NCBI GenBank assembly: GCA_902493145.1
Contig: CABUOA010000008.1
Span: 1 to 64,000 of the forward strand
DNA length: 64,000 bases
Reading direction: 5' to 3'
Origin: an uncultured Collinsella sp.
Lineage (GTDB): Bacteria; Actinomycetota; Coriobacteriia; Coriobacteriales; Coriobacteriaceae
The translations under genes were made by a program, and so were the position numbers. Every line of letters starts with the position of its first letter. The stretch's first letter is position 1. The notes beneath the pieces were generated by a model that saw only the letters and a list, made by a program, of their open reading frames with translations, was not told the DNA's origin and ran no database searches. Positions 19,528 to 28,652 of this stretch are shown here, piece by piece.

Positions 19528-19567
19528 AGGGGCTCCGCACGTATCTGTACGGAGCCCCTTTCTTTTT
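19528..19567 (+). terminator. Rho-independent terminator after Fe-ADH
   Basis: AGGGGCTCCG (19528-19537) pairs with CGGAGCCCCTT (19550-19560), followed by TCTTTTTTC. It lies only 23 bp before the next coding start, so the next gene needs its own or read-through transcription. Confidence 0.9.
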
Positions 19568-19589
19568 TCTTTTAGAGAATGGGATAGTT

Positions 19590-20690
19590 ATGGCTGCAAT
19601 TTTCAATAGCCCCAGCAAGTACATCCAGGGTCCGGACGAGCTCGCCAAGCTCGGCTCCTATGTCGAGCCGCTCGGCGCTAAGGCCCTCGTCATCGTGACG
19701 CCTTCGGGCAAGAAGCGCGTCGGTGCCAAGATCGAGGGCGGTTTTGCCGAGGCTAAGGCCGAGCTGCTGTTTGAGGACTTTAACGGCGAGTGCTCCAAGA
19801 GCGAGGTCGATCGCCTGGTTGCGCTCGCGCGCGACAACGGCTGCGACATCATCGTCGGCGTCGGTGGCGGCAAGATCCTCGACACCGCCAAGGCCGTCGC
19901 CTACTACCTGGAGTCCCCGGTCATCATTTGCCCCACCATCGCTTCGACCGATGCCCCGTGCTCGGCGCTCTCCGTGCTCTATACCGATGACGGCCAGTTC
20001 GATAAGTACCTGTTCCTTAAGGCGAACCCCAATATCGTTCTTATGGATACGACGGTTATCGCGGCGAGCCCGGTACGCCTGACGGTGGCAGGTATGGGCG
20101 ATGCGCTCGCAACCTACTTTGAGGCCCAGGCGACGCACGATGCCGACGGTGGCACCTGCGCTGGTGGCAAAGGCGGCATGGCCGGTCTGGCGCTTGCCAA
20201 GCTCTGCTACGAGACGCTTATGGCCGATGGCGTCAAGGCCAAGGTCGCGCTGGAGAAGGGTGCGCTCACGCCTGCCGTCGAGCATATCATCGAGGCCAAT
20301 ACGCTGCTTTCGGGCATTGGCTTTGAGAGCTCGGGCCTTGCTGCTGCTCATGCCATCCACAATGGCCTGACGATGCTGCCCGAGTGCCACGGCATGTATC
20401 ACGGCGAGAAGGTCGCCTTTGGCACCATCGTCCAGCTGGTACTCGAGGATGCCCCGACTGAGAAACTCGAGGAAGTCTTGGGCTTCTGCATTGAGTTGGG
20501 CCTGCCGGTCACGATGAAGGAACTTGGCGTTGCTGAGCTTACGCGCGAGAAGGCCATGATTGTTGCCGAGGCTGCGTGCGCGCCCGATGACACCATGTGC
20601 AACATGCCGTTTGAGGTGACGCCTGAGATGGTCGCCAACGCCATCCTGGGTGCCGACGCACTGGGTCACTACTACCTTATGGATGAGTAA
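19590..20690 (+). CDS. gldA: Glycerol dehydrogenase
   Basis: 366 residues, the GldA family length. NAD-binding GVGGGKILDTAKAVAYY (about 90-106), CPTIASTDAPCSALSV, and zinc ligands Asp in GMGDALATYFEA, His in AAHAIHNGLT and His in MYHGEKVAFG. It oxidises glycerol to dihydroxyacetone or runs in reverse, or acts on related 1,2-diols and hydroxy ketones. It is flanked by terminators on both sides. A diverged second copy (20804-21871) follows after a palindromic repeat. Biased codons suggest good expression. Confidence 0.93.
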   Translation: MAAIFNSPSKYIQGPDELAKLGSYVEPLGAKALVIVTPSGKKRVGAKIEGGFAEAKAELLFEDFNGECSKSEVDRLVALARDNGCDIIVGVGGGKILDTAKAVAYYLESPVIICPTIASTDAPCSALSVLYTDDGQFDKYLFLKANPNIVLMDTTVIAASPVRLTVAGMGDALATYFEAQATHDADGGTCAGGKGGMAGLALAKLCYETLMADGVKAKVALEKGALTPAVEHIIEANTLLSGIGFESSGLAAAHAIHNGLTMLPECHGMYHGEKVAFGTIVQLVLEDAPTEKLEEVLGFCIELGLPVTMKELGVAELTREKAMIVAEAACAPDDTMCNMPFEVTPEMVANAILGADALGHYYLMDE

Positions 20691-20704
20691 ACTAAGGTAA
20701 GGAA

Positions 20705-20738
20705 GGGGCAAAGCCGACAGATGGCTTTGCCCCTTTTT
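20705..20738 (+). terminator. Rho-independent terminator after gldA
   Basis: GGGGCAAAGCC (20705-20715) pairs perfectly with GGCTTTGCCCC (20723-20733), followed by TTTTT. Confidence 0.92.
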
Positions 20739-20741
20739 GCT

Positions 20742-20775
20742 ATGGTGCAAAGGGGTCAGGTTACTTTGCACCAAT
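20742..20775. repeat. REP-like palindrome with GGGGTCAGGTTA core
   Basis: ATGGTGCAAAG (20742-20752) pairs with CTTTGCACCAAT (20764-20775). The core AAGGGGTCAGGTTACTTT has the same build as the AAAGGGACAGTCCCTTT palindromes elsewhere in the window. It stands right after the gldA terminator. Confidence 0.5.
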
Positions 20776-20803
20776 TGTTGTTTGATGAAGGGCGGATTCT
20801 CGT

Positions 20804-21871
20804 ATGGCGCTTCCCATGGTATATGGCGGTCCCGGACGATATGTTCAGGGACCAGGCGAGCTCTCGCGTCAGGGCAGGTATTTGTCATGGTTGGGCTGTG
20901 CTGCCTATGTTCTGTTTGACCAGGGCACCGAGGATCGGCTGTGCAGGCAGATCGTCGATGGATTTCTGGACGAAGATCTAAGCGAGCCGTTCTTTAAGAT
21001 TTATAACGGTCCGTGTACGGAAGAGGCCGTTGTCGGAATGGCCAAGGAAGCCCGGGCCGAGTATTGCGACATGGTGGTGGGTATTGGCGGCGGCAAGATG
21101 CTCGATATCGCCAAGGCGGTAGCGTTTTATGCCGAGTTGCCGTTGTGTGTATGCCCCACGGCGGCTTCGATGGACGGCCCGTGCAGTGCGATTTCGGTGC
21201 TGTATCACGAGGATGGGTCGTTCGACCGCTACTTGATACTCGACAAAAATCCCGATCTGGTCGTGGTTGATACCAACGTGGTTGCGGCAGCACCACTGCG
21301 GATGACGGTCGCTGGTATGGGCGACGCACTGGCAACGTACTTCGAGGCGCGTTCGTGTGCCGCGGCGCACGGCGCTAACGAGCACGGTGGCGCGCCGGGA
21401 CACTTGGCCTTGGTTACGGCTCGTGCCTGCTACGACACACTTATGGAGTGCGGTGTCGCTGCCAAGCGCGATCTCAAAAAGGGGCGTACGTCGCCAGCGG
21501 TTGAACGCCTGATCGAGTGCAATATTTTGCTCTCGGGTGTCGGCTTTGAGAGTGGCGGCTTGGCGTTGGCGCATGCCATCGCCAACGGGCTGACGATTCT
21601 GCCCGAGTGCAAGGCCATGCATGGTGAGGCCGTGGCATTTGGTCTGGTGGTGCAGCTGCGCCTGGAGCGTGCACCCGAGCTTGATCAGGTGCTCGAGTTT
21701 TGCCAGCGCGTCGGTCTGCCGACGACGCTTGAGGAGCTGGGGCTTGATGAGATTACCGATGCCGATTTGCTGAGCGTTGCTGACGCAACTTTTAAGAACG
21801 AGCGCAACATGGCCAACGAACAGACAAAGGTGACCAGGCAAAAGCTCGTGCAGCTCATGTGCGAGGCATAG
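20804..21871 (+). CDS. Second glycerol dehydrogenase-like (GldA family) enzyme
   Basis: 355 residues, paralogous to the preceding gldA through its whole length: GIGGGKMLDIAKAVAFY, CPTAASMDGPCSAISVLY, GMGDALATYFEARS, LAHAIANGLTILPEC and AMHGEAVAFG keep the NAD site and the Asp-His-His metal ligands. It differs at the N-terminus (MALPMVYGGPGRYVQGPGEL) and has a shorter C-terminus, and its codon use is less biased, so it is probably less expressed. Substrate may be a different diol or hydroxyaldehyde. A gene-duplication origin is likely, but the divergence is large enough that it is old. Confidence 0.88.
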   Translation: MALPMVYGGPGRYVQGPGELSRQGRYLSWLGCAAYVLFDQGTEDRLCRQIVDGFLDEDLSEPFFKIYNGPCTEEAVVGMAKEARAEYCDMVVGIGGGKMLDIAKAVAFYAELPLCVCPTAASMDGPCSAISVLYHEDGSFDRYLILDKNPDLVVVDTNVVAAAPLRMTVAGMGDALATYFEARSCAAAHGANEHGGAPGHLALVTARACYDTLMECGVAAKRDLKKGRTSPAVERLIECNILLSGVGFESGGLALAHAIANGLTILPECKAMHGEAVAFGLVVQLRLERAPELDQVLEFCQRVGLPTTLEELGLDEITDADLLSVADATFKNERNMANEQTKVTRQKLVQLMCEA

Positions 21872-22022
21872 TTTGGCGCTTGATTGGCCTTGTGCAATCG
21901 AGGCGGCGATAGGCCATGGGCTATTTGCCGCAAAGATGCTCCGCGTGTAATTTGCCCGAGGCGTGGGCCGATAGCGTATCATTATCTCTTGCTTGTTTGC
22001 ACTGCTCAGGGAGGGGCCGCGC

Positions 22023-23276
22023 ATGGCGCAGGAACACGATCTGTTTGATGACATTATCGAGATCAGCAAGGGTTTCGACTTTCTTAAAAACCCGCTTGGC
22101 GGTGTGACCGATGCGCTCGATCCGTCGGCGCCGCAGTGGAATCCTGCTGACTACAAGGAGCGTCCGCGCGGCAACACCATTCCGTGCTTGACCTGCAAAA
22201 ACGAAAAGAGTGGCTGCACCGCGTGCATGGACGTGTGCCCGGTCAACGCCATCGAGGTCGAGGAAGATGCCATCGAGATCCTCGATTCCTGTCGCAAGTG
22301 TGGCCTGTGCGCCGCTGCCTGTCCGACTGAGGCGATCATCTCGCCGCGCCTGGCGCCCAAAAACCTGTATGACGACATTGTCTCGGCGGCTACAAGTCAC
22401 GAGACCGCCTACGTTACCTGCACGCGCGCCCTTAAGCGCATGCCGCGCGAGAACGAGGTCGTCGTTGCCTGCGTGGGCGATATTACAGCCGAGACCTGGT
22501 TCTCGGTGCTGGCCGACTATCCCAACGTGAGTGTGTATCTGCCGCTGGGCGTGTGCGATAAATGCCGCAACACCGGTGGCGAGGACATGCTGGGCGAGGC
22601 GATTGCGAAGGCCGAGGAGTGGGCCGGCACGGGTATGGGCCTGGAGGTCGACCCCAAGAGCCTCAAATGCCATAAGCGCCGCGAGTACGAGCGCAAGGAA
22701 TGCATGGAAAAGATCGCCCGTACCACGGGCCTGACCGTGACCAAACTCAATCCGGCGACGGCGGCACTGGCTTCGGTGACGCAGAAGCTCAAAGCCCATC
22801 GCCATCAGATCACCCAGCTGGAGCGCACGCTCAACACCATGTGCGGCACCACGACGACCAAGCGTCGCCGTTCGCTCACCCATGGGCGCCAGCTGGTGCT
22901 CTCGACGCTGCAAAACCACCCCGAGCTTGCCCAGAACATGCAGGTGAGCACGCCGGAGTGCGATTTTGACAAGTGCACGTCGTGCGGCGAGTGCGTTAAC
23001 GCGTGTCCCACGTCCGCCTGCGATTTGGTGGGAAGCGGTCGCTTTGCACTGGAGTCCACGTATTGTTTGGGTTGCGGAGCCTGCGTCAAGGTTTGTCCCG
23101 AACATGCGCTCAAGCTGGTCGAACACGATGCGTCCAATCTGGTCGTCGTCGATCCCGAGGCCGAGGAAAAGGCCGCCCAGAAGGCGAAGGCTCACGAGGA
23201 GGCCGAGAAGGTCAAGGCCGAGGCAAAGGCCAAGCTCGATAAGATGCTCGATCAGGTGGAAAAGCTCGCAGACTAG
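22023..23276 (+). CDS. Multi-cluster 4Fe-4S ferredoxin-type protein
   Basis: 417 residues. There are two pairs of iron-sulfur motifs. The N-terminal pair has a modified first motif (CLTCKNEKSGCTACMDVCP) and CRKCGLCAAACP (about residues 55-105). A C-terminal pair is CTSCGECVNACP and CLGCGACVKVCP (about 320-370). Between them is a domain with paired cysteines in VCDKCRNTGGEDM, reminiscent of electron-bifurcation or hydrogenase accessory subunits. The last 45 residues are an Ala/Lys/Glu-rich helix. ATG 22023 has GGGAGGGG upstream. It is a cytosolic electron carrier of unknown partner; no hydrogenase or reductase gene adjoins. Confidence 0.8.
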   Translation: MAQEHDLFDDIIEISKGFDFLKNPLGGVTDALDPSAPQWNPADYKERPRGNTIPCLTCKNEKSGCTACMDVCPVNAIEVEEDAIEILDSCRKCGLCAAACPTEAIISPRLAPKNLYDDIVSAATSHETAYVTCTRALKRMPRENEVVVACVGDITAETWFSVLADYPNVSVYLPLGVCDKCRNTGGEDMLGEAIAKAEEWAGTGMGLEVDPKSLKCHKRREYERKECMEKIARTTGLTVTKLNPATAALASVTQKLKAHRHQITQLERTLNTMCGTTTTKRRRSLTHGRQLVLSTLQNHPELAQNMQVSTPECDFDKCTSCGECVNACPTSACDLVGSGRFALESTYCLGCGACVKVCPEHALKLVEHDASNLVVVDPEAEEKAAQKAKAHEEAEKVKAEAKAKLDKMLDQVEKLAD

Positions 23277-23303
23277 TCAGCGACCCCTATCTCTGCTTCA
23301 TTT

Positions 23304-23353
23304 GCGCCGCCGTGGCGTCCGGGTTCGCCTGGATGCTGCGGCGGCGCTATACT
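23304..23353 (+). promoter_or_regulatory. GC hairpin and probable -10 box before ychF
   Basis: GCGCCGCCG (23304-23312) pairs with CGGCGGCGC (23339-23347). TATACT (23348-23353) directly follows and is a plausible -10 box, 38 bp before the GTG start of ychF. The hairpin may instead end the ferredoxin transcript. Confidence 0.4.
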
Positions 23354-23390
23354 TATGCAGTTTGAAGTACCTGTATCAAAAGGAGCTGTC

Positions 23391-24467
<1,077 letters not shown>

Positions 24468-24478
24468 GGACGACGCAT

Positions 24479-24862
24479 ATGTTTAAATATGGCAAAAAAG
24501 CTGGCTACATGGGTATTGCGTTGCTCGTACTTGCGGTGATTCCGCTGGTGGTTGCAGCGTGTGTTATCCCCAACATTGGTCCCGAGGTGGCAACGAAGTT
24601 TAACGCGGCCGGTGAGGTGACGCGCTGGGGCAAGAGCTACGAGCTGCTGGCACTGCCGGTGCTCAACCTGCTGCTGAGCGTGGCGACGTACTTTACGGCA
24701 GGACGTCAGGCTAAAAACAATGATGACTCCGCCGCCATGGCGCGCATCGTGTGCGAGCGCTACCTGCGAAACGGCTGCATCACGGGTGTGTTCCTCAACG
24801 TAATCAACGTCTACTTTATGTACTCGGCTATTACCGGAACAGGCTTTGGCTTTGGTTTCTAG
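24479..24862 (+). CDS. Small DUF1648-like membrane protein
   Basis: 127 residues with three hydrophobic segments (about residues 11-33, 55-73 and 97-120). Between the first two is IGPEVATKFNAAGEVTRWG, the DUF1648 signature (P-x-H/K-F-N-x-x-G-x-x-x-R-W-G) also seen at the N-terminus of SdpI-type immunity/signal proteins. No SdpI C-terminal part is present. It begins 11 bp after ychF and probably shares its transcript. Membrane location is clear; function is unknown. Confidence 0.75.
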   Translation: MFKYGKKAGYMGIALLVLAVIPLVVAACVIPNIGPEVATKFNAAGEVTRWGKSYELLALPVLNLLLSVATYFTAGRQAKNNDDSAAMARIVCERYLRNGCITGVFLNVINVYFMYSAITGTGFGFGF

Positions 24863-24871
24863 CCTGTCCTT

Positions 24872-25261
24872 TTAGGCAACGAGCCTGCACGCATATTCAA
24901 TGGCTGCTGCGAGGCCGCCGCTCGATCGTGGTTTAAAGACCATGTCGGCGGCGGCCTCGTTTTCGTATCCGGCGCCGCGAAGGGCGAGCGCGATACCGGC
25001 TTCTAAAAGGAGCGGCAGGCCGCGTTGGCTGGTTGCGATTACGGCAGCCTGATTGAGCGAGCAGCTGTGCGCTTGGCATTGGATGGCAAGTTCGCCTTGC
25101 GCCGGGCAAGGGACCAGAACGGCGGCGACGCGACTTGATAGTAATGCAAATGCTGTGCGCTCATCGGGCGAAAGGCATTCGGCTTCAACGACGACGAGCT
25201 TGGGCGGTGCGCTGTTTGTGCGAAGCGTGGCTCGGTACATGCGGACCGAAGAACCCGACAT
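24872..25261 (-). CDS. Uncharacterised protein paired with a divergent XRE regulator
   Basis: 129 residues from ATG 25261, chosen for CAGGAG seven bases upstream; a longer frame from 25285 overlaps the palindromic operator. It has a mixed alpha/beta pattern (KLVVVEAECL, SSRVAAVLVPCPAQGELAIQC, GLPLLLEAGIALAL) and no membrane segment or recognised motif. It is divergent from a 72-residue XRE regulator gene across a 76-bp gap holding a perfect 26-bp palindrome, so both are likely repressed by that regulator. The arrangement resembles small toxin-antitoxin or autoregulated modules, but there is no toxin motif to support this. Confidence 0.6.
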   Translation of the reverse strand: MSGSSVRMYRATLRTNSAPPKLVVVEAECLSPDERTAFALLSSRVAAVLVPCPAQGELAIQCQAHSCSLNQAAVIATSQRGLPLLLEAGIALALRGAGYENEAAADMVFKPRSSGGLAAAIEYACRLVA

Positions 25262-25283
25262 AGAAAACTCCTGTGTATTCGGC

Positions 25284-25309
25284 AAAACGTAAACTATAGT
25301 TTACGTTTT
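25284..25309. promoter_or_regulatory. 26-bp perfect palindromic operator between the divergent XRE pair
   Basis: Positions 25284-25309 are identical to their reverse complement; the half-site is AAAACGTAAACTA. The centre CTATAG makes TATAGT available as a -10 box on both strands, so one bound dimer or tetramer would shut both promoters. It lies 22 bp before the ATG of the minus gene and 28 bp before the ATG of the XRE gene. Confidence 0.75.
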
Positions 25310-25337
25310 TGTTCAGCTCCATTTCAAACTCGGCTGC

Positions 25338-25556
25338 ATGGACGAACGTGCGAAACAGATTCTTGGCAGGCGGGTCGAAGAGACACGCAGGGACCTTGGT
25401 ATCTCCAAGGTTGATTTTTGTGTGGCGACAGGAATCAGCCGACCCTACCTCGACCGAATCGAAGATGGGACGGCAAATTTCACGCTCAAGGTTCTATTTA
25501 AGATCGCGCCCGCACTCGGCATGACGGTGTCAGAGCTTCTCGAGGGGATCGAATAG
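25338..25556 (+). CDS. XRE-family helix-turn-helix regulator
   Basis: 72 residues, a single Cro/C1-type domain: RRDLGISKVDFCVATGISRP gives helices 1-3, YLDRIEDGTANFTLKVLFKI the recognition helix and helix 4, and ALGMTVSELLEGIE the family C-terminal helix. It has no sensor domain. It very likely binds the 26-bp palindrome just upstream and controls itself and the divergent 129-residue gene. The gap to the palindrome is only 28 bp, so its mRNA leader is very short. Confidence 0.88.
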   Translation: MDERAKQILGRRVEETRRDLGISKVDFCVATGISRPYLDRIEDGTANFTLKVLFKIAPALGMTVSELLEGIE

Positions 25557-25578
25557 GGGATACCCGTCGACAACTGAA

Positions 25579-26592
25579 TTACGCCATCGGGATGCGGTCG
25601 TGGTTGACTTGGCTGTAGAACAGGCGCTGGATCTCGGCGGCATCGCGTGACTGGCCGAGTGCCCACATGGTTTTGGCCACGAGTGTCTCGGTGGTCATAT
25701 CATCGCCGCGCAAAATACCCGGATGGTCGGCGTAAGCACGGCCGACCTCATAAACACCCAGGTCAAGGCCCTCTTCGGGGACCTGTGTGGTCATAACGAC
25801 GGTGCGGCCCGAATCGACCCAGCGGAAAATTGCCTCTTGGAACGATTCGCCCGATTCACCAAACTCGGGGATACCGCCAATGCCAAAGGTCTCCAGAATC
25901 ACGGCGTCGTAGCTATCGGCAAGGGCGTCGAGGATGCCCGGGTTTACGCCGGGCGTAAGCTTGAGTACAAATACGCGCGGGTCGATGCTGTCGTAGAAGC
26001 GCACCGGGTTTTCGCCCTGATGCGTGCCGTGAAGCCCGTTGCGCACGATGCGGTCGTTGCGGATATAGGCGATGGGCGGATAGTTGACGCTAATGAACGC
26101 GTTAAAGCTCATAGTGCGCTGTTTGCGGGCGCGCGTGCCGGCAATGGCGACGCCGCCAAACACGATCGAGACGTCGTGCGAATGCTCGTCGAGCGCATAG
26201 AGCAGGCTCTGGTACAGGTTGAGCTTGGCATCGGTAAAGGGATTGCCCATGGGCTTTTGCGAGCCGGTGAGTACGATGGGCTTGGGGCTGTCCTGAATCA
26301 GATAGGAAAGCGCCGCCGCTGTGTAGCTCATGGTGTCCGTGCCGTGCAGGATCACAAAGCCGTCGTGGTCGGCATAGCCTTCGACGATGACGTCGCGGAT
26401 ACGCATCCAGTCACTGGGGCGCATATTGGTGCTGTCGATGTTCATGGGCTGCACCACGTCGAGCTCGCAGAGGCCCGAGATCTCGGGGACGCTCTGGGCG
26501 AGCTCCTCACCGGTCAGGGCGGGGGAGAGGCCGTTGCCGTCCTCGGTCGATGCGATGGTGCCGCCCGTGGCGATGAGAAGGATGCGCTTCAT
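25579..26592 (-). CDS. ansA: L-asparaginase, type I (cytosolic)
   Basis: 337 residues, AnsA length, with no signal peptide. The first catalytic Thr is in ATGGTIAS near residue 10; the second set is HGTDTMSYTAAALSYL (about 85-100), with QKPMGNPFTDAKLNL following. It hydrolyses asparagine to aspartate and ammonia. ATG 26592 has ATAGGAA seven bases before it, and earlier in-frame codons precede no family sequence. It is a single gene, convergent with the XRE gene and divergent from guaA. Confidence 0.93.
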   Translation of the reverse strand: MKRILLIATGGTIASTEDGNGLSPALTGEELAQSVPEISGLCELDVVQPMNIDSTNMRPSDWMRIRDVIVEGYADHDGFVILHGTDTMSYTAAALSYLIQDSPKPIVLTGSQKPMGNPFTDAKLNLYQSLLYALDEHSHDVSIVFGGVAIAGTRARKQRTMSFNAFISVNYPPIAYIRNDRIVRNGLHGTHQGENPVRFYDSIDPRVFVLKLTPGVNPGILDALADSYDAVILETFGIGGIPEFGESGESFQEAIFRWVDSGRTVVMTTQVPEEGLDLGVYEVGRAYADHPGILRGDDMTTETLVAKTMWALGQSRDAAEIQRLFYSQVNHDRIPMA

Positions 26593-26859
26593 GCTGGTAT
26601 TCCTATCGTATTTGCCGCCGCAAAGGCGGAGTCGTTCGGCAGTATTGTGGCACAGGGCGTCCAATGTTCAAACGTATTACATCATCTGTAACGTTTGGTA
26701 ACACTTCAATCGCCGTCAAATAGGGCCCCGGTCGTGCGTTTGCCGTGCGCTGATGGCTGCGAGGGACGAGAAACCCCATATAACGTGTACACTATGAAAG
26801 TTATTTTCGTTCATTCACGCGGGTGGGCACCGGCTCCCCGCCAACAAGAGGGGGAAACC

Positions 26860-28458
26860 ATGGATCAAAAGGCTTCCGCAAAGGTCCTCGTACTCGACTT
26901 TGGTGCGCAGTACGGTCAGCTCATTGCCCGTCGCGTCCGCGACCTCAACGTGTATTCCGAGATCGTTCCCTGCGACATCTCGGCCGATGAGATTCGCGAG
27001 ATGAACGCCTCCGCGCTCATCCTTTCTGGCGGCCCGGCCTCCGTGTACGCCGAGGACGCTCCGTCCATCGATCCCGCCATCTTCGACCTGGGCCTTCCCG
27101 TCCTTGGCTTTTGCTACGGCCATCAGATCACGGCCGTGACGCTCGGCGGCAAGGTCGGCCATTCCGAGGTGGGCGAGTACGGCCGCGCCACCATCACGCG
27201 CACGGCCGGCGCCAAGCTCTTTAACTCCACGCCTATGGAGCAGACCGTGTGGATGAGCCATCGCGACGCCGTTTCCGAGGTGCCCGAGGGCTTTACCGTT
27301 ACCGCCAGCACCGACGTGTGCCCGGTTGCCGCCATGGAGTGCGTCGAGCGCAAGATTTTCACCACGCAGTTCCACCCCGAGGTCAAGCACTCCGAGTACG
27401 GTCAGCAGCTGCTGAGCAACTTCCTGTTTGAGATCTGCGGCCTGGAGCCCAACTGGAGCATGGACAACCTGGTCGAGACCATGACGGCAGACTTCCGCGA
27501 GAAGGTCGGCGACGACCGCGTGATCCTGGCCCTGTCCGGCGGCGTCGACTCCTCTGTCGTGGCCGCTCTGGGCGCTCGCGCCGTAGGCAAGCAGATGACC
27601 TGTGTGTTCATCAACCACGGCCTGCTGCGTAAGGGCGAGCCCGAGCAGGTGGAGGAGGTCTTCACCAAGCAGTTCGATGTCGACTTTATCCACGTCCACG
27701 CCGAGGACCGTTATGCCGAGCTTCTGGCCGGCGTGACCGAGCCCGAGGAGAAGCGCCGCATCATCGGCACGCAGTTCTGGAAAGAGTTCTTCGCGGTTGC
27801 TCAGCAGCTCGAGACCGATGGCAAGCCGGTCAAGTACCTGGCTCAGGGCACCATCTACCCCGACATCATCGAGTCTGGCGCTCGCAAGACGGGCGGCAAG
27901 ACGGCCACCATCAAGAGCCACCACAACCTGATCCCGTTCCCCGAGGGCGTGCACTTCGACCTCATTGAGCCGCTTGATCACTTCTTTAAGGACGAGGTCC
28001 GCGCGCTTGGTCTGGCACTGGGCCTGCCGGGTCGCATCGTGTTCCGCCAGCCTTTCCCGGGCCCGGGTCTGGCCATCCGCATCATCGGTGCGGTCGACAA
28101 GGAGAAGCTCGAGATCCTCAAGAACGCCGACGCTATCGTGCGCGAGGAGCTCGATGTCTACAACCAGCGTCTGTTTGAGCAGACCGGCGAGCGCAACTCC
28201 GAGCACAGCTGCTGGCAGTATTTCGCGGTCCTGCCCGACATTAAGTCCGTTGGCGTTATGGGCGACGAGCGCACCTATCAGCGCCCGATCATCCTGCGCG
28301 CCGTCGAGTCCAGCGATGCCATGACCGCCGACTGGGCCAAGCTGCCCTACGACGTGCTGGCCCGCATTTCCGGCCGCATCGTTGCCGAGGTCCCCGGCGC
28401 CAACCGTGTGTGCTACGACATCACGTCCAAGCCGCCCGCGACGATTGAGTGGGAATAG
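26860..28458 (+). CDS. guaA: GMP synthase (glutamine-hydrolysing), full length
   Basis: 532 residues. Class I glutamine amidotransferase domain (1 to about 205) with Cys85 in GFCYGHQ and His/Glu in TQFHPEVKHSEYG; ATP-pyrophosphatase domain with P-loop SGGVDSS, and the C-terminal dimer domain with [11 protein letters not shown] and the ending KPPATIEWE. It converts XMP to GMP. ATG 26860 follows AAGAGGGGG; an upstream frame back to 26695 is non-family. The insert QTGERNSEHSCWQYFAVL distinguishes it from the shorter second GMP synthase at 51264. No purine riboswitch was recognised in the 267-bp upstream gap. Confidence 0.96.
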   Translation: MDQKASAKVLVLDFGAQYGQLIARRVRDLNVYSEIVPCDISADEIREMNASALILSGGPASVYAEDAPSIDPAIFDLGLPVLGFCYGHQITAVTLGGKVGHSEVGEYGRATITRTAGAKLFNSTPMEQTVWMSHRDAVSEVPEGFTVTASTDVCPVAAMECVERKIFTTQFHPEVKHSEYGQQLLSNFLFEICGLEPNWSMDNLVETMTADFREKVGDDRVILALSGGVDSSVVAALGARAVGKQMTCVFINHGLLRKGEPEQVEEVFTKQFDVDFIHVHAEDRYAELLAGVTEPEEKRRIIGTQFWKEFFAVAQQLETDGKPVKYLAQGTIYPDIIESGARKTGGKTATIKSHHNLIPFPEGVHFDLIEPLDHFFKDEVRALGLALGLPGRIVFRQPFPGPGLAIRIIGAVDKEKLEILKNADAIVREELDVYNQRLFEQTGERNSEHSCWQYFAVLPDIKSVGVMGDERTYQRPIILRAVESSDAMTADWAKLPYDVLARISGRIVAEVPGANRVCYDITSKPPATIEWE

Positions 28459-28558
28459 CGGGAACTGTGTTCTGAACTCGCGTTTTAGTACTGCCGAGTA
28501 TCGTCTGATGCTGTTTTGACATCGCCGCAAAGCAAAGACACCAGCGAAATAACGGGAA

Positions 28559-28596
28559 TAAAGGCCTCCGAACCCTCTGGTTCGGAGGCCTTTTCC
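28559..28596. terminator. Bidirectional terminator between guaA and the MerR gene
   Basis: AAGGCCTCCGAACC (28561-28574) pairs perfectly with GGTTCGGAGGCCTT (28579-28592). A TTTTCC tail serves guaA, and the minus-strand tail TTTATT serves the convergent MerR gene. Confidence 0.92.
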
Positions 28597-28652
28597 TTGC
28601 ATTCCTACCCGAAAACGACTCCTCGTCGAAGCCCTCCGAGCATCGGGCGGCA

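Noticed and set aside
26593..26859. Purine riboswitch before guaA
   Set aside because: The conserved purine aptamer loops were not found.
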